From assembly GCA_013407085.1 (NCBI GenBank), contig JACCGJ010010690.1:164501-228500 (forward strand): a stretch of 64,000 nucleotides of DNA, read 5' to 3'. This DNA is from Atriophallophorus winterbourni. Taxonomy: Eukaryota > Platyhelminthes > Trematoda > Plagiorchiida > Microphallidae. Position numbers and translations under genes: made by a program. Shown piece by piece: positions 10,160 to 22,439 of this stretch (positions within the stretch are counted from its first letter, which is position 1; each line of letters opens with the position of its first letter). Below the pieces are notes generated by a model, which saw only the letters and a program-made list of their open reading frames with translations, did no database searches and was not told the DNA's origin.

Positions 10160-12996
10160 TCATGGTTCCCAACATGATCATACTTCGACGAAACCGTTCA
10201 AGATCAGGTGGTGGAGTTGCTTTGTATTATAACGAACGTCTTCAATGCACAGCTGTACCTGACACAAGGTTTGAGCTAGAGGACACCATGTGGTGTAGCC
10301 TTCGCTTGGAAACTGGAGAGAACTGTATACTTGGTGTGATCTACCGCTCGCCCAACTCTTCCGATGCCCAAAATGAAACGTTGTTACAAATGATGCGCAA
10401 CGCTGGAAATCTTAGAGGATGCCAACTGTTAATAATGGGTGATTTTAACCTCCCACATCTCTACACCAAAAGTGTGCATACTCAGCAATCCCTTGAGTAC
10501 AAATTCCGTGAGATTATCACTTTCACTCCCCTATACAACCATGTCCATTCATTCACTCGACAAAGGGGCCTCAATGAATCCATCAATTCTAGATCTGGTT
10601 TTAACCTCCGAAGCAACAGCAGTGGAGTCAGTGCAGTATCATAGTCCTTTGGGGCTAAGTGACCATCTTGTGTTGTCCTTCGAATTCGTGTGCAACGCCC
10701 GAAGGGCGTCGGGCGACGTTAAGTTCATCAGGAGAGTCGATTACTTCGGCCTTCGCGGTGCCATTACGATTATGGAGGAAAAACATCTCGATCTTACGAA
10801 TGCAGATACTCATTGTTCTAGTCTGTTAAGTTATATCGGTACAAAACTAGACGACAATTCTACCTGTGTTCCCAAAAGGAAATCAAGAACATTTTGCTTC
10901 AAACTTCGAAGCCGCACTCGGAAGTGGATAGCCATGCGAAATTCCGCATGGGCTGCACACAAAATAATACGAACAGACGCATCTTGGGAACACTTTCGTA
11001 GTTTTCGTAACAAGGTGACGTCCCTAATTCGAGAAGACAAGCAATATCACCATTGGAAGCTGATCGACCAGATGGAACGACATCCTAAGTTGCTGTACAC
11101 CATCGTAAACACCGCGACCAAGGTTAAACCAGGTGTATTTCCTATCCAGACAGAGAACGGACTGACTGATAATGTCAAGGATACAGCTGATGCCCTAATA
11201 TCATTTTATGCGCAAGTATTTTGTCCAAAGAACGTGTCAACGCTGACGTCTTTGCCGCACCCACTACAAGTCGAATGCCTTAGCAACATCGAGGTAAATC
11301 CTACGGTTGTGCGAAAACATTTACGCGGACTGAACGTTCGCAAATCACCAGGAGAGGATGGAATAACACCCGCTGTTCTGAAGTCATGCGAGCTGGAGCT
11401 TTGTGGCCCACTAAGTGGTCTATTCAGGCACTCATTGAATACGGGAACCGTACCAACTCAATGGAAAACCGGTGTTATCACACCAATCTACAAAGGGGGC
11501 AGTCGTTCTGATCCGGCGAATTACCGCCCCGTGACGCTTCTTTCAGCGGTTTCTAAAATTTTGGAACGCCTGGTGTGTGAACGACTTGTTGAACATCTCG
11601 AGAACCATCAGCTAATAACTTTCACACAACACGGATTTAGGAAAACATATTCATGCCTGTCTAACTTGCTCACGACTCTAAATGACTGGACGCAAGCACT
11701 AGACCAAGGGGGTTCCGTCCATGCCGGTTACTTAGATATATCTAAAGCATTCGACAGAGTGAATCACTCCTTACTGCTTCAGAAGCTGCAGAATGTTGGC
11801 GTCATCGGAAACCTACTAACATGGTTCACAAGTTACCTGTCTGGACGCAAAGTAAAAGTCAGAATAGATGGTGAAACTTCTCGAACAATTGAAGCCACGA
11901 GCGGAGTCCCTCAGGGTTCGGTTCTCGGTCCGATACTGTTTCTCATATTTATAAACGATCTACCGAAATTACTAGCATGTAAGCTTGTTTTATTCGCAGA
12001 TGATGTAAAAATCTGGACGAAGGTCAACTCTATCGAGGACTGTCAAGTTCTGCAAGGAGATTTGAATAAGCTGCACCAGTGGTCAATCCAAAACAAACTG
12101 CCATTTAATTTCCGCAAGTGCAAAATGTTGCAAGTCGGAAAACCCTTTCCCTTTACCTACACACTTGGCAGCCACCCGCTTGAATGGAGTACATCACAAA
12201 AAGATCTCGGAATCTTGGTGTCTGGCACTTTGAAGAACAGCCTACAGTGCGAAGCCGTCTACAAGCGTGCGTGCAGCTTGCTAGGTTTACTGAAACGCAT
12301 TTTCGGACGTTTCCCACCACACTCACTCGCGAAATTACTAAACACTTACATACATCCTGTCGTTGACTACGCTGTACAAGCTTGGACGCCATGGATGGAA
12401 AAAAACATCTCGCTCCTCGAACGAATTTATCACAAGGCAACCAAAATGGTTACCGGATTGAATAATTTACCCTTTGAGCAGCGACTGACCAGACTTGGAC
12501 TGTGCACCCTCGAGCGCAGGCGTATCCTACACGACCTCACTCTGACATATCGAATCATCTACGCGAAATCCCACCCTCTCAAACACCTCTTCAAGTTTGG
12601 TTCGGTTGTCCCCACACGCAGCCACCCTTTGACCCTTCAAATCCCACACTCACGATTGAATTGTCGTCGTCACTTCTTCGCTGTTCGTGTATGCTTCTTG
12701 TGGAATAGCTTGCCGACAGATATTGTTACCTCAGCGAACGAGCACATCTTTAAACAAAGGTTACGAAACCTTATGTTGAGAACTACTGCGTTGGCCCCTA
12801 CATATTGATGTCTATATTTTTTAACGCACGGAACTACCGTCCATCCAAAGATTCTTTTCCCTCAGTCTGTGTCGCCATTGAGGATTATTTTTGCTCCACC
12901 TATGAAGAACACGATTTTTTTTAATTTTTTATACGTATATCCTATGGTACTGTACAGCAATTTGCTTTTTTAACCATAAATCTTGAATCTTGAATC
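10160..12996 (+). mobile_element. CR1-like retrotransposon (subfamily CR1-a), 5'-truncated, best-preserved ORF2
   Basis: A plus-strand insertion in the intron between receptor exons A and B. It starts inside the endonuclease domain, so it is 5'-truncated. It runs through the RT to a stop at 12806-12808 and a roughly 190-bp 3' UTR. The UTR ends in ACCATAAATCTTGAATC-type repeats rather than poly(A), the hallmark of CR1/L2-clade 3' ends. Only one clear coding break was seen, near 10570-10590. Two degenerate relatives lie at 25040 and 41040. Confidence 0.9.
10162..12808 (+). pseudogene. CR1-like ORF2: endonuclease plus reverse transcriptase, one frameshift
   Basis: The APE-type endonuclease part (frame of 10162-10644) has GGGVALYYNERLQC, LGVIYRSPNSS and the MGDFNLPH motif. 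A frameshift near 10570-10590 moves the reading to the long frame ending at 12808. That frame carries DLVLTSEA, the GLSDH endonuclease motif and an SRTRKW linker. RT blocks follow: [47 protein letters not shown] and the catalytic FADDVKIW near 11995. The thumb/C-terminal region has QAWTPWMEKNISLLERIYHKA. The enzyme nicks target DNA and primes cDNA synthesis in place. It lacks the first part of the endonuclease and any ORF1. Confidence 0.88.
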
Positions 12997-13199
12997 ATGT
13001 TAAGTGATAGCAAGTACGTTGCGCATGCGAGAATTCATGGTACATGACAATTCACGCGTTTATTCACGTTTCCTAACCGTGATTTTATTGGTCATCACAG
13101 TCCCTAACAATATTTCGACTTGATAGAAACAATAATAATTACAAAAACCACGGTGTGATGTGATGCCTACATAATACCAATCACTCGTTAGAACATTTA

Positions 13200-13545
13200 T
13201 TCCAATACCGCGGTTTGCGGCCTGCACTTAGCCTAGAGCTACATTACAAACACCCTGTTATTATATTACCTTTTGTTGATAATTTTATTCTGTACGTGTC
13301 CGATTCCGTTGAAATTTCTTTTCTGAATCTCTTGTTATTATTCCCAGTGTCGAGACTTGATTTCGATATTTGGACACATATTTGTTGCAAAACGACTTGA
13401 CTGCAACTGCGTATGCTAAGTATTTACATTAAATTTTTTACATTTATTGTAAATTATTTGTATGCTCGAATATTTAATTTTATATGGTGATTGTGACGCA
13501 ACATGCTTTTCATCACTATGAATCCTTAAAATAATCGAATATATA
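13200..13545 (+). mobile_element. Degenerate 3' fragment of a CR1-b element
   Basis: The stretch matches the last codons and 3' UTR of CR1-b copies. It contains a decayed YSVRVCFLWN-type segment, a GGACACATATTTGTTGCA segment, and the UTR pattern TATGGTGATTGTGACGC before the ATCACTATGAAT box. It ends just upstream of receptor exon B. No open frame remains. Confidence 0.55.
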
Positions 13546-13576
13546 TCATTTTATTAATCATTTATCATTTTTATAG

Positions 13577-13701
13577 CGCGGTGATCACAGGATTAGAACC
13601 ATCTACAACTTATAACATCGAAATTTACGCTGACAATCCAAAATTATCCATTTTGGACAAGGAAAAATATACTACTCGCATTTCAATCACCACAAAATCA
13701 G
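13577..13701 (+). CDS. Eph-like receptor exon B: second half of the fibronectin III domain
   Basis: This 125-nt exon has acceptor TTTTTATAG and donor G/GTACAG. Its first base completes the glycine codon from exon A and it ends with one base (phase 1). The product AVITGLEPSTTYNIEIYADN has the FN3 signature of strands E-F (G-L-x-P-x-T-x-Y), then NPKLS and a strand G ending ISITTKS. Exons A and B together give one complete FN3 domain of about 95 residues. Eph receptors normally have two. The second was not found in the following 10-kb intron and is either missing or unrecognised. Confidence 0.8.
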
Positions 13702-14759
13702 GTACAGTTACGCGATTTTACTCATTATTCTGCTAAACAACACAGCACGACTTCCGTGCACTTTGTGTGAGACCCCTCTTAACTTGAGTCACGTGATCAT
13801 ACGTTTTTGCAATTTAAAACAAGTTACAACTGTTGTGCTTCTTGTTTGAATTTATTCACGTGAACATCGAAGAAAACAATCAACGTGCTCGCTTCTGGTC
13901 AGCAAACAATCACGTTTGGTCACAGTTGATGAAGCGTGACGTCTCAACTTGTTCGGTTTGAGCATCTTGAATAGTAATTATTATAATAATAAGACGAAGT
14001 AAAAATAGATTCCAACCCTAATGAAAAAACAGTTAAAATTTCCAAAGATTTAAAAATCCGTAGTTAGAAGTCAAAACGGTTTAAAACCAATTCAGGTTTT
14101 CATCTTGATGTCATCTTTCGAGGATTCGAGGATTTAGGGATTTAAATTTATAAAAGTGAACGCTTTACACCACCACCGGATTATGATATGAATAAAAATG
14201 TGATAAATATTCGTGCATAACGATTAGATCAAACGTGAGCTTCAAGAATGATGTTTGTTTGTATATGCTGGTCAAAATTTAATTCAAAGTTCGCCAAGCA
14301 CAGAGAGTATATCACAGATTGAGAAAGAGAATTCCGTAAAAATTGCACGCATGGCAATAATGGCATTCGCAATCAATGCGCAAGTTTGGAATATTTGAAT
14401 TCCACTTGCTCACTAGACTCTTGAAATAATGTCATTTTGGGTGTAGTTTGATAAACGCAATTTCGTAGGTAAGAGAAATATCGCACCGTATCCACCATTG
14501 TGTAAAATCACTGAAAAATAGCGCTTTGACATTACGAAACATTACCACGATCGAACATTAACTTTATCACTTAGTGATAAATGTTATCATTTTACTTTGC
14601 AAACTTATTAGCGAGGATGTTTCAAATATACTTTGCGAAATAGCTAACATTTAACTAGTCTGCTTATAAACATCCTCGCGCTAAACTGCGCTGTGTAGCT
14701 TTCCCTATTAAGTAATCCACGCTCTTTTTCCCTAAGCTCCATGCAAAGCTTAGCGAGAG
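13702..14759. other. Intronic sequence without recognised features
   Basis: AT-rich intron of the receptor gene immediately downstream of exon B. No open frame, splice-bounded exon or similarity to the repeats elsewhere in the window was seen. Confidence 0.4.
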
Positions 14760-16245
14760 AATAGGCATTTTAAAGATGGAATTCCACCTGAGCTCATCAA
14801 ATACTGTGGAACAGATTTAATACAGCCACTTCACTTCATCTTCAGTGTTGGTAGGAGACGTGTCACACGAGAGATGCGAGACCCCAAGATCATCATGCTA
14901 TTTAAGAATAAGGGTGATCTGCAAAAGGTACAGAGGTATTTATCTTCTACATTTTGTAGGAAAACTGTTTGCTGAAGTTTTACAGATCCGGCACAAGTTT
15001 TAAGTGATAGAGTTGACTCCGATTCTCTATGTAGCTTTCGAATGGGAAGAACAACCATCGACATAACCTTCTAACTATCACAACATAAAGAAAAATGTCA
15101 GCCAGAATGTATGCATTTAACTGCGTTAGGAGACGTGTCTTTGCAAAATGCTTGATCTTATAGTCTGGCTCCAAGACTGCTTAAGCTCATTAGTTCTTAC
15201 CACGCAATCCTGGAGATCTCAGCCCATTTTAACTGTTGTAGCTCAGAAGCTTTTGAAATTCACCTAAGCCTGCTTGTAAGAGGAAAACAGAAGTAATTTA
15301 CCTACGCACGTGATCTGAGGCCACGCTTTAATCCTGAACCGCATGAGAGCACAAACTAAGGTACGTGATTTGATAATCGGTGACCTACTGTTTTGCCGAA
15401 GTTGCAGGCATTATTGCTCACTCCAAAGAGAGGCTCCGGTCTCAAATGAACTGTTTTTCTTCAGCGTGCAGACACTTTGGTCTGATAATCAGCGTGAGCA
15501 AGACCAAAGTCCTTGGTCAAGGGACTGTATCGCTTCTCAACATCACTGTTGGAAACTGTCAGCTTGAATCAGTACATCATTTTACATATCTTTTTCAACT
15601 ATTGCGGACAACCTCTAGACACTGAGAATGATAAGGGGATTAATAAAATAAGTATATTCTTTACCCGTTTGAACGGTGATTGCAGGGACAACCGAAAGTT
15701 TACCGTGAACACAAAAGTAAAAATATTATTCCAAGTCGTGCTTATAAAATGCTTTATTGTACGTCAGTGAAATCTTGACCATCAACTCAAGATGCGAAAT
15801 GATGCTAAATGCTTTCCATTTAAGTAACACCTTAGACATATCGCGGAGGGACAATGTATCAAAGCTCAGAAAATACTTCAAATGAAGTTCATCTCTGGAA
15901 AAGTGACAGTTAACTTCACTAGCAAACTAATAATTAGACAGCATCTTAAAGATCATCCACCACGTCAGCAACCCAATATGCACCTATCAATTCACCTGCT
16001 TTTATGGAACAGGGTACATTGGCTTGCGAATGGCTAAACATCCCACAAGCTTGCAAAGCAAAGGTTGTTCTTCGAAAGTGAAGAGTTTGATTCCAACCAA
16101 TTTGATTGACACTTACCACAATGTAAAACCTGAGGAGGAGTTTTTATTGTTTACATATTTTCCCACAACGTATCACGAAGACTTGTCTGGAACTTCTTTG
16201 GGACAGCCGAAGGGATTACAATCAAAAGCTTAAGACCGAACTTAA
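14760..16245 (+). mobile_element. RTE-like retrotransposon, degenerate RT and C-terminus
   Basis: Plus-strand reading begins at the GIPPE-LIKYC block of the RT and continues through DPKIIMLFKNKGD. After a gap it resumes around 15380 with AEVAGIIAHSKERLRSQMN, CFSSACRHFGLIIS, SKTKVLGQGT and LESVHHFTYLF. These are the palm and thumb motifs that follow the catalytic FADD in RTE elements. The FADD itself is lost. A piece near 16015-16080 resembles the downstream RWLGHVLRM block. Stops and shifts are frequent. It is inside the receptor intron between exons B and C. Confidence 0.75.
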
Positions 16246-17289
16246 TTTTAGCCTCTTTCGGTTTATGTCAACGATGGATGTACGAATATGCTTTCATGCT
16301 CTACATCTTTTCAAATAATTAAACATCCCGATTCGGTAGGTAAAAACTCTGCCGCAGCGCTCACTGCCATAATCAGTACTCGGATAAAAGATGTCGGTTG
16401 CACGGCGTGATATACGGTCAACAACCGAGAACAGTATATGTTCTGCAAGAGGTTGCAGACGACGCTTCACACAGCGCGTCCAACTTATATGTTCCGAAAA
16501 GATGTGTTTGTGATCTATCAATGCCTTGGCCAACAACAATATCGACCGAATCATTTTAAGTAATAAATCATGGAACATTTTTGTTCAGTGTTTGATGTTG
16601 ATCAGAACCATGTACAATTTCTTGCGCAGGTATTGGAGAACTTGATGTGAAATACCGTAAAGGTATTACACCGCTCTATTCAAGTTTATCTTTGACATAT
16701 ATAGGAAGTTTCATTGCCTTGACTCGCTTTGATTGGCTAAAGATACATCTGAGGCAGAACCTGGTGATAGTGAACCATCTGTTAGAACTCGAAAAGATTG
16801 AGTCAACGATTTTCATTTTATATTGTCTGATCCAACTGTCTATATTACCGCAAGGACCTCCAAACCCTGTGGGGATGCACAATTTATGAGGCACTTCGTA
16901 TAGCCTGGCCAAGAACAAAAGATTTCAAAGCAACACAGGAAGAAGCTTAGTGTAATCACTTCACTAATATTTCCAATACACATAGTAAGCTTTTTCATCA
17001 AAGTGAAAGCATGACCTCGAAAAGCGGTTCGCCACTCAAATTAATCTGGATGTAATATACCCTACTTCAGTAACTTCAATGGCTATTCATCCGAAGTCCC
17101 AACATCATGGCAACCCGTGTCTTATAAGGTTAAATTTTAGCCTACTAAATTCTCATTTGCTTCAGGTACAATGTTACTACCACCAACCTATCTATGCCGA
17201 GGTAACTTGATCCGAAGAACAATGAATACGATATGCTCGAGACAAAGCCAAATCACACTGTAATGTTATGCTTGATGTTCCTGTAAATA
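16246..17289. other. Unassigned intronic sequence
   Basis: Open frames on either strand at 16294-16578 and 16647-16918 overlap one another and show no known motif. The left one may be the eroded tail of the preceding RTE copy. No gene is called. Confidence 0.35.
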
Positions 17290-17770
17290 CATAGGCCGTA
17301 TCGGCTTTTGAAATAAAACAGGATGATGGTAAACAGTGGTTATTTAATTCCGATAAAATTAGTTATCGAAATTCTGTGGTTGTCGACACGCACAGAAAAT
17401 CTTACACGTTGAAACTTATAAGGAAAGGCTTAAGTCCACTGAATGCTATATTTTTGTTAAGTGGCTTGTCGGATGCTGCCTGGTGGAGTTGATAATCTAT
17501 AGAAACAGATTACCAGGAAAAGTCAGATCCGAGGGCGGAACCAATTCGCAAGAGAAATATCGCAACTTCCTTCAAAAACGACAATGGTATGCCGTCGACC
17601 AAGAAATACGGTTACTAACTCATCTTAAAAATTATAACCTGTAGGACAGGCTACGGTGTGGACGTACAAATTTGTGCTCTCATACTTTTGGATCTTATTG
17701 CTCGCTTTATTGACGGATCTAGCCGGTTCTTATATCATTGAACTCGTCTCAACTTCCTCATTCTGGGAAT
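17290..17770 (+). mobile_element. CR1-b ORF1 and 5'-UTR fragments fused upstream of a CR1-d element
   Basis: 17290-17620 is a decayed copy of the ORF1 C-terminal part. KQW, then NSVVVDT and the downstream IFLLSGLSD align with KQWSFIAENIG, NSVVVDTYRIP and FLSSSMAD of the copy at 29890-30816. 17660-17765 matches the 5' UTR of the same subfamily at about 28970-29060, with shared TGTGCTCTCATAC, TTTGGATCT and GAACTCGTCTC. The UTR therefore lies downstream of the ORF1 remnant and immediately before a different subfamily's ORF1. Confidence 0.6.
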
Positions 17771-20700
17771 ATTTCCGGACGTTCCGTGGGAAGAACGTCA
17801 AATTCGTCGTAATAATCCAGAACTAGCAAAAGAGGCTACAAATCGCAGAGCTGTTATAGTTCATGGTGTACCCATTTCGAACGAAGTAGAATTCAGCAAA
17901 CGTCTGCAACATGATTGCAGTGAATGGATATTTTTACAAGAGATCCTAGGTTTAAAGGACATAATAACGACTCATGTTATTCGCCTTATACCGAAAAAAG
18001 AAACGCATCAGCCTCCTCCTCTCAAAATATCATTCCGCACAGATGAGATGAAGGATAGAATACTCGAGGCGTGGTATCAATGTCGAAAATTTGCACCTCT
18101 TGAAATTCGTATTCGGGCTGTATACGACATAAAACGAACGAACACTATTGTTCCTGAAATGACTTCGCTACCAAGTCAATCAAATGCACCTGAGACAAAA
18201 AACGTGGAGCAGCCGACCAATTCTGGGTCGGCGAATCCACTACTATGAGCTCTTCATCGTCAACAAAAATCAAATCTCTATCATGCTGTTACACCAATGC
18301 TCAGAGCCTTCTGGGCAAGTTCACTGAACTGTATTCACGTGCGACCGTGGCTTCTTGGGATTTGATTGCAGTGACAGAAACCTGGTTGTGTAATTCTATA
18401 CACGAAACTCCCTCATATGATGATTTACAGAAAAGATCGAGCAACAAAAGGTGGCGGTGTCCTCCTCTACTTACATGAAAGCATCAACTGCACTATACTT
18501 CTCTCCCCGAGTTAGATGTCCCAGATACATTGTTTTGCTCTTTTGACTTACATGATAAACGTAAGTGCCTCTTAGCATTGATTTATCGACCCCCTTCTTC
18601 ATCATCTGCCGCTGACACTGTTCTTGCTAATGCAATACGTTTTGCATTGAAGCTCACATATTCACATTCGCTCCTCCTCGGTGATTTTAATGTACCGACC
18701 CTTGCAACACACATTACCGGTGACGATTCATTCAAAAGCTTTCTTCAAGAAATAATGACTTGCACCCCTCTTTACAACCATGTGCAACAACCAACTCGAT
18801 TTCGATCTGAACAAACCCCATCTAGCCTGGACCTCATACTTACAAACGAAGAACTCATGATAGAATCTGTTTCCTATACAGCTCCACTCGGATTGAGTGA
18901 TCATGTTGTCATGACATTTGATTATACTTATCAATACGAACCAGCAGGAAATACTCAACGAACGTATACAACTGTGAACTATGACTTGCTTCGAGCTCTT
19001 ACTACTGCAAATCGATGGGATTTCCTTGAACTCAAATCAGCTAAGGAAATCTGGGAAACGTTTTACAGCCAACTTCGTATTATCATTGACTTATCATCGA
19101 AGGTGAAAATAATATCCAGCAAACAGCGTCCGAAAAAGCCTCTCAGAAGCAGTACTCGGAAATGGATGTGTAAGCGTGACAATGCCTGGTTCAAATACTT
19201 GGACGATCCGTCTGGGATAACTTGGTGCTACTACACGTTATTGCGAAATAAGTGTGTCTGCCTCATTCGAAAAGACAGAAAAAATTACCAAATCAGTCTT
19301 GTCGAAAAATTCATTATAAATCCCAAAGCATTGTATAGACACGTCAACGACCTCCGGAATGTTAAAATGGGAATACCGCCACTGGTCTCTGCTACTGGAA
19401 TAGTGACGTCATTTAAAGATTGCGCTAACGTTTTCCGACAACAATTCGCATCAGTTATCTCACAAGTGTCGACCCATAGACAGCCCTTAAACTCTGACAG
19501 CTACAGCCTGCCAATTCTTCACGGGGTGGAGTTCCCCCCAACGTTGTTCAATCAAAATTAATGACGATGAAGAGAACAGGCTCACCCGGTATAGACAATA
19601 TACACGCAAACATTTTGCACAATCTATCTTCCGAGTTGGCAATACCGACATCTGACGTATTCACGATGATGTTCGAGCAGAGCTTTATACCAGAAACTTG
19701 GAAAACTGTCCTGATTAGTCCCATCTACAAGGGTGGCAAAAGAAATGATCCTTTAAACTATCGCCCGATAGCGTAATTACCAGTGCTATCAAAAGTAATG
19801 GAGTCCATAATAGCTGATGCCTAACGGAATCAATTTGAGATTAATAATTTAATCTCCGATGCACAGCATGGATTCGGGAAAAAACGATCCTGCCTGACAA
19901 ACTTGCTATTAGCAAAAGAATCTTGGTCTGAGCTACTGGATGCCGGCAACTCCGTGGACGTAATTTATATCGATTTCTCAAAAGCCTTCGATCGTGTGAA
20001 TCATGAAATACTTTCTTCGAAACTACACACCTACGGAGTACAGGGTAAACTCCATGCATGGATTAAAGAATAGTTGATAACTCGTGAGATGTACGTGAGA
20101 GTCAAAAACGAACTATCCGAGTCGATTAAAGTTTCCCGTGGTGTCCCACAAGGATCAGTCCTCGGACCGCTTTTGTTTTTAATATATATAAACGACTTGC
20201 CTACTCTATTACATTCGTCCGTGCTTATTTTCGCTGATGACGCAAGATAAACTCCACAGACGACACGCAGAACCTGCAACGGGATCTCGATATGATTCAC
20301 ACTTGGTCCATAGACAACGAAATGCCCCTGAATGCTTCGAAATGCACCCTATTGTCTCTCAACAGCAAGTCGAGCAAAGAATATTATCTTGGTCGCACTG
20401 TTATTAAACCCGCTTCCACCGAAAAAGATTTAGGTGTGATTATCCAATCAGACTTAGGAAACTCAATGCAATGTCGACTGGCTGCCTGCAAAGCTGTAAA
20501 CAACTTGGGTCTTCTTAGAAGAGTCCTAGGTTCGTTTGACCCCAATATTGCCTGAAAATTGATTTCAACGTACATCCGTCCTCATGTTGAATATGCTATA
20601 CCGGCATGGGATCCTTGGCTGAAAAACGTTACTCAGCTATTGGAAACTCCACAGCGCAGAGCAACAAAACTCGTCTTGGGACGTTCTAATTATCAATACA

Positions 20701-21135
20701 AAATTAAATTTAAAATATTGAATTAGCATTCTGCTAAATACGGACGGAAACGAGGAGCTCTAATATTCATCTGAACAGTGCTTAATCAAACAAATCATCC
20801 TTGCGGTCATTTGTTTTATCTTTCCCATAACACACATCTGCGAGGTCACCAATTAAAACTTTACCAACAGCATAGCATGTTGAACCGCCGCAAATATGCA
20901 TTTTCCGTTCGCAATGTGCAACTGTGGAACAGTTTACCTACTCATGTGGTACAATCTGGAACTTTTGAAGTTTTCAAAAAATCACTAGATATCCACATAG
21001 ACAAATATGTTTTTTATGTTTGACAATAATCTAACAATATTTTGATATTTTTTACCATCCGACCCGATGTACATTTTTGCGGGTCTTGTAAAGCATAGCT
21101 TTTTACCTGCATATAATCTATGAATATGAATAAAT
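17771..21135 (+). mobile_element. CR1-like retrotransposon, divergent subfamily CR1-d, near full length
   Basis: The copy holds the second half of ORF1 (about 17771-18248, starting FPDVPWEERQ, equivalent to YADVPWWER of CR1-b). ORF2 starts at ATG 18245, overlapping the ORF1 stop by four bases (ATGA). The end is a 3' UTR with ATCTATGAAT-type repeats at 21110-21135. That tail differs from the TTGAATC repeats of CR1-a and CR1-b and marks a separate lineage. It lies in the intron between receptor exons B and C, in the same orientation as the gene. Confidence 0.85.
18245..21023 (+). pseudogene. CR1-d ORF2: endonuclease and reverse transcriptase, several breaks
   Basis: It starts CCYTNAQSLLGKFTEL with VTETWLCNSI (endonuclease motifs). 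A frameshift near 18440-18530 follows, then LALIYRPPSSSS, LLGDFNVPT, SLDLILTNEEL and LSDHVV up to a stop at 19559-19561. RT continues with TGSPGIDNI, PIYKGGKRNDPLNYRPIA (then a stop), [43 protein letters not shown] and a catalytic FADD near 20230. A frameshift follows directly, because the residues after FADDA are lost. The C-terminal part at 20292-20555 has STEKDLGVIIQSDLGNS, then RPHVEYAIPAWDPWL. The copy is dead but recognisable over its whole length. Confidence 0.85.
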
Positions 21136-21355
21136 CTATGAATAAAAGCTCACTCTGAAAGTTTGATATTGATGCGAATACTTTTAGCTCAGGGATTGGA
21201 TGTTGTGTGTTGTGTGTTCGCTGAGCTGGCATTGTAACGGTAGGACCTTTCCTCATCAAGTTATATGTTGCGCACAGACCTACGCGAACACTCCGCAATC
21301 AGCAGTGTAAATTGAAAGATAGCTTGAAAAAAGAAGACAAAACAAACGAGGTCTA

Positions 21356-21480
21356 AAACATCCCATTCGCGGATTGTGAGATGCATTACGTGGGACAAAC
21401 TGGAAGGAGGCTGGGTACCAGAATGAGTGAACACCAATCAGCGGTAAGGAGGCATGATTACAAATCGTTACGATCAATTC
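21356..21480 (+). pseudogene. Penelope-like element GIY-YIG nuclease fragment
   Basis: The plus-strand reading IPFADCEMHYVGQTGRR, followed by LGTRMSEHQSAVRRHDY, is the GIY-YIG core of Penelope-like retroelements. These carry the endonuclease C-terminal to the RT and have a typical YVGQTGRxLxTRxxEH segment. No RT of this family precedes it, and the downstream AEH-TGH segment is absent, so only a short piece remains. A hammerhead-like motif lies about 600 bp downstream at 22098-22134. Confidence 0.7.
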
Positions 21481-22020
21481 ACGTCGATCAAGAAGCTCCC
21501 GCTACCTACAAAACGCTCCCATACGGTGTGCGTCTCAAATAGCCTCTGACAACCAAAGCCCAACTCCTGGCCTGCATGTGGCGGAACTGCTTCTACTGAC
21601 AGGAGAAGGGGCAAAGGCGGGTGACTGGCGCCTCAAAACTAGTTCGCTTCAGGTAGATGGAGCTCGTCAGCTAGGGGGCAGTCCATCTAGGGGATGGAAA
21701 CCCTGATCCAAACCTCCGCTTCCTGCGGATTACACAATCACATTACTCCGCCGTCTGCAAAAGGAGGAGGGTTAGACGCGGGGTCAGCAACCCCACTCTG
21801 TAAAAACCTCGAAACGCTATTGAAACCTAAGTCAAGAAGGACACCAAGTCAACTGGAATGGAACCAGAGTCATTGCGAGGGGATGCACGCGCTATATACG
21901 GGAATTCCTCTAGGCGTGGCACTCCACAACGTGGTCATTGAATCTACACGTTCAAGTGGACGACATGTATGTGCCAATGAGGAACCGAACATTAAGTCGG
22001 GTGACCTTGAGAACAACCAA
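21481..22020. repeat. GC-rich segment, probably a 5' region of an RTE-type element
   Basis: This stretch is clearly richer in G and C than its surroundings and contains the block ACGCGGGGTCAGCAACCCCA. Its composition and position beside retroelement debris suggest the noncoding 5' region of an RTE-like element. The 109-residue open frame across it (21694-22023) has no recognised domain and is not called as a gene. Confidence 0.35.
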
Positions 22021-22097
22021 TGACGAGGAAATAAACATAACGGTGAGCGTATAAAATCGGAAAACACGACGGTTACGAACACTTCGCAAGAAGCTCA

Positions 22098-22134
22098 GCT
22101 GACGATGTCATTTAGCATGATGACGAAACGTCCC
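22098..22134 (+). ncRNA. Hammerhead-like motif (CTGACGA type), Penelope-associated
   Basis: CTGACGA, then one extra base (T), a 5-bp stem GTCAT/ATGAC with an 8-nt loop, then GAAAC and GTC. The order matches a hammerhead core except for the extra base after CTGACGA. The same layout with a different stem is found at 49482-49511 and in both arms of the inverted repeat at 51456-51928. Stem I is poor here. Activity is doubtful. Confidence 0.4.
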
Positions 22135-22439
22135 TATGTTACAATGCTAGCTCGGTGAACACACAACATCACCCTGGAAGTCTATATACGGATACCCAAA
22201 TTTCGTCCACTAAATTGATTAAAACAACTGATTTATACACATGCTAATCGCCAAATCTTAACACCATTACTTAAACCTGGTTTCAACCACGTTTGATTGA
22301 AAGCCGACAGTCAACCCCCCTTTCGAACGATCGCACACTAAAATTTGCGGTTTGTGGCTATATACTGTCATAAACGTCTTCAGTGTAATAAGCTTCCAAC
22401 CTCGAATTATAGGATACACTCTGGTGAAGAATTAAACCA

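Noticed and set aside
16294..16578. 94-codon minus-strand frame as a gene
   Set aside because: No motif, overlaps probable RTE debris and is opposed by frames on the other strand.
21694..22023. 109-codon frame in the GC-rich island
   Set aside because: Open frames are longer in GC-rich DNA, and there is no domain; better explained as the 5' region of a retroelement.
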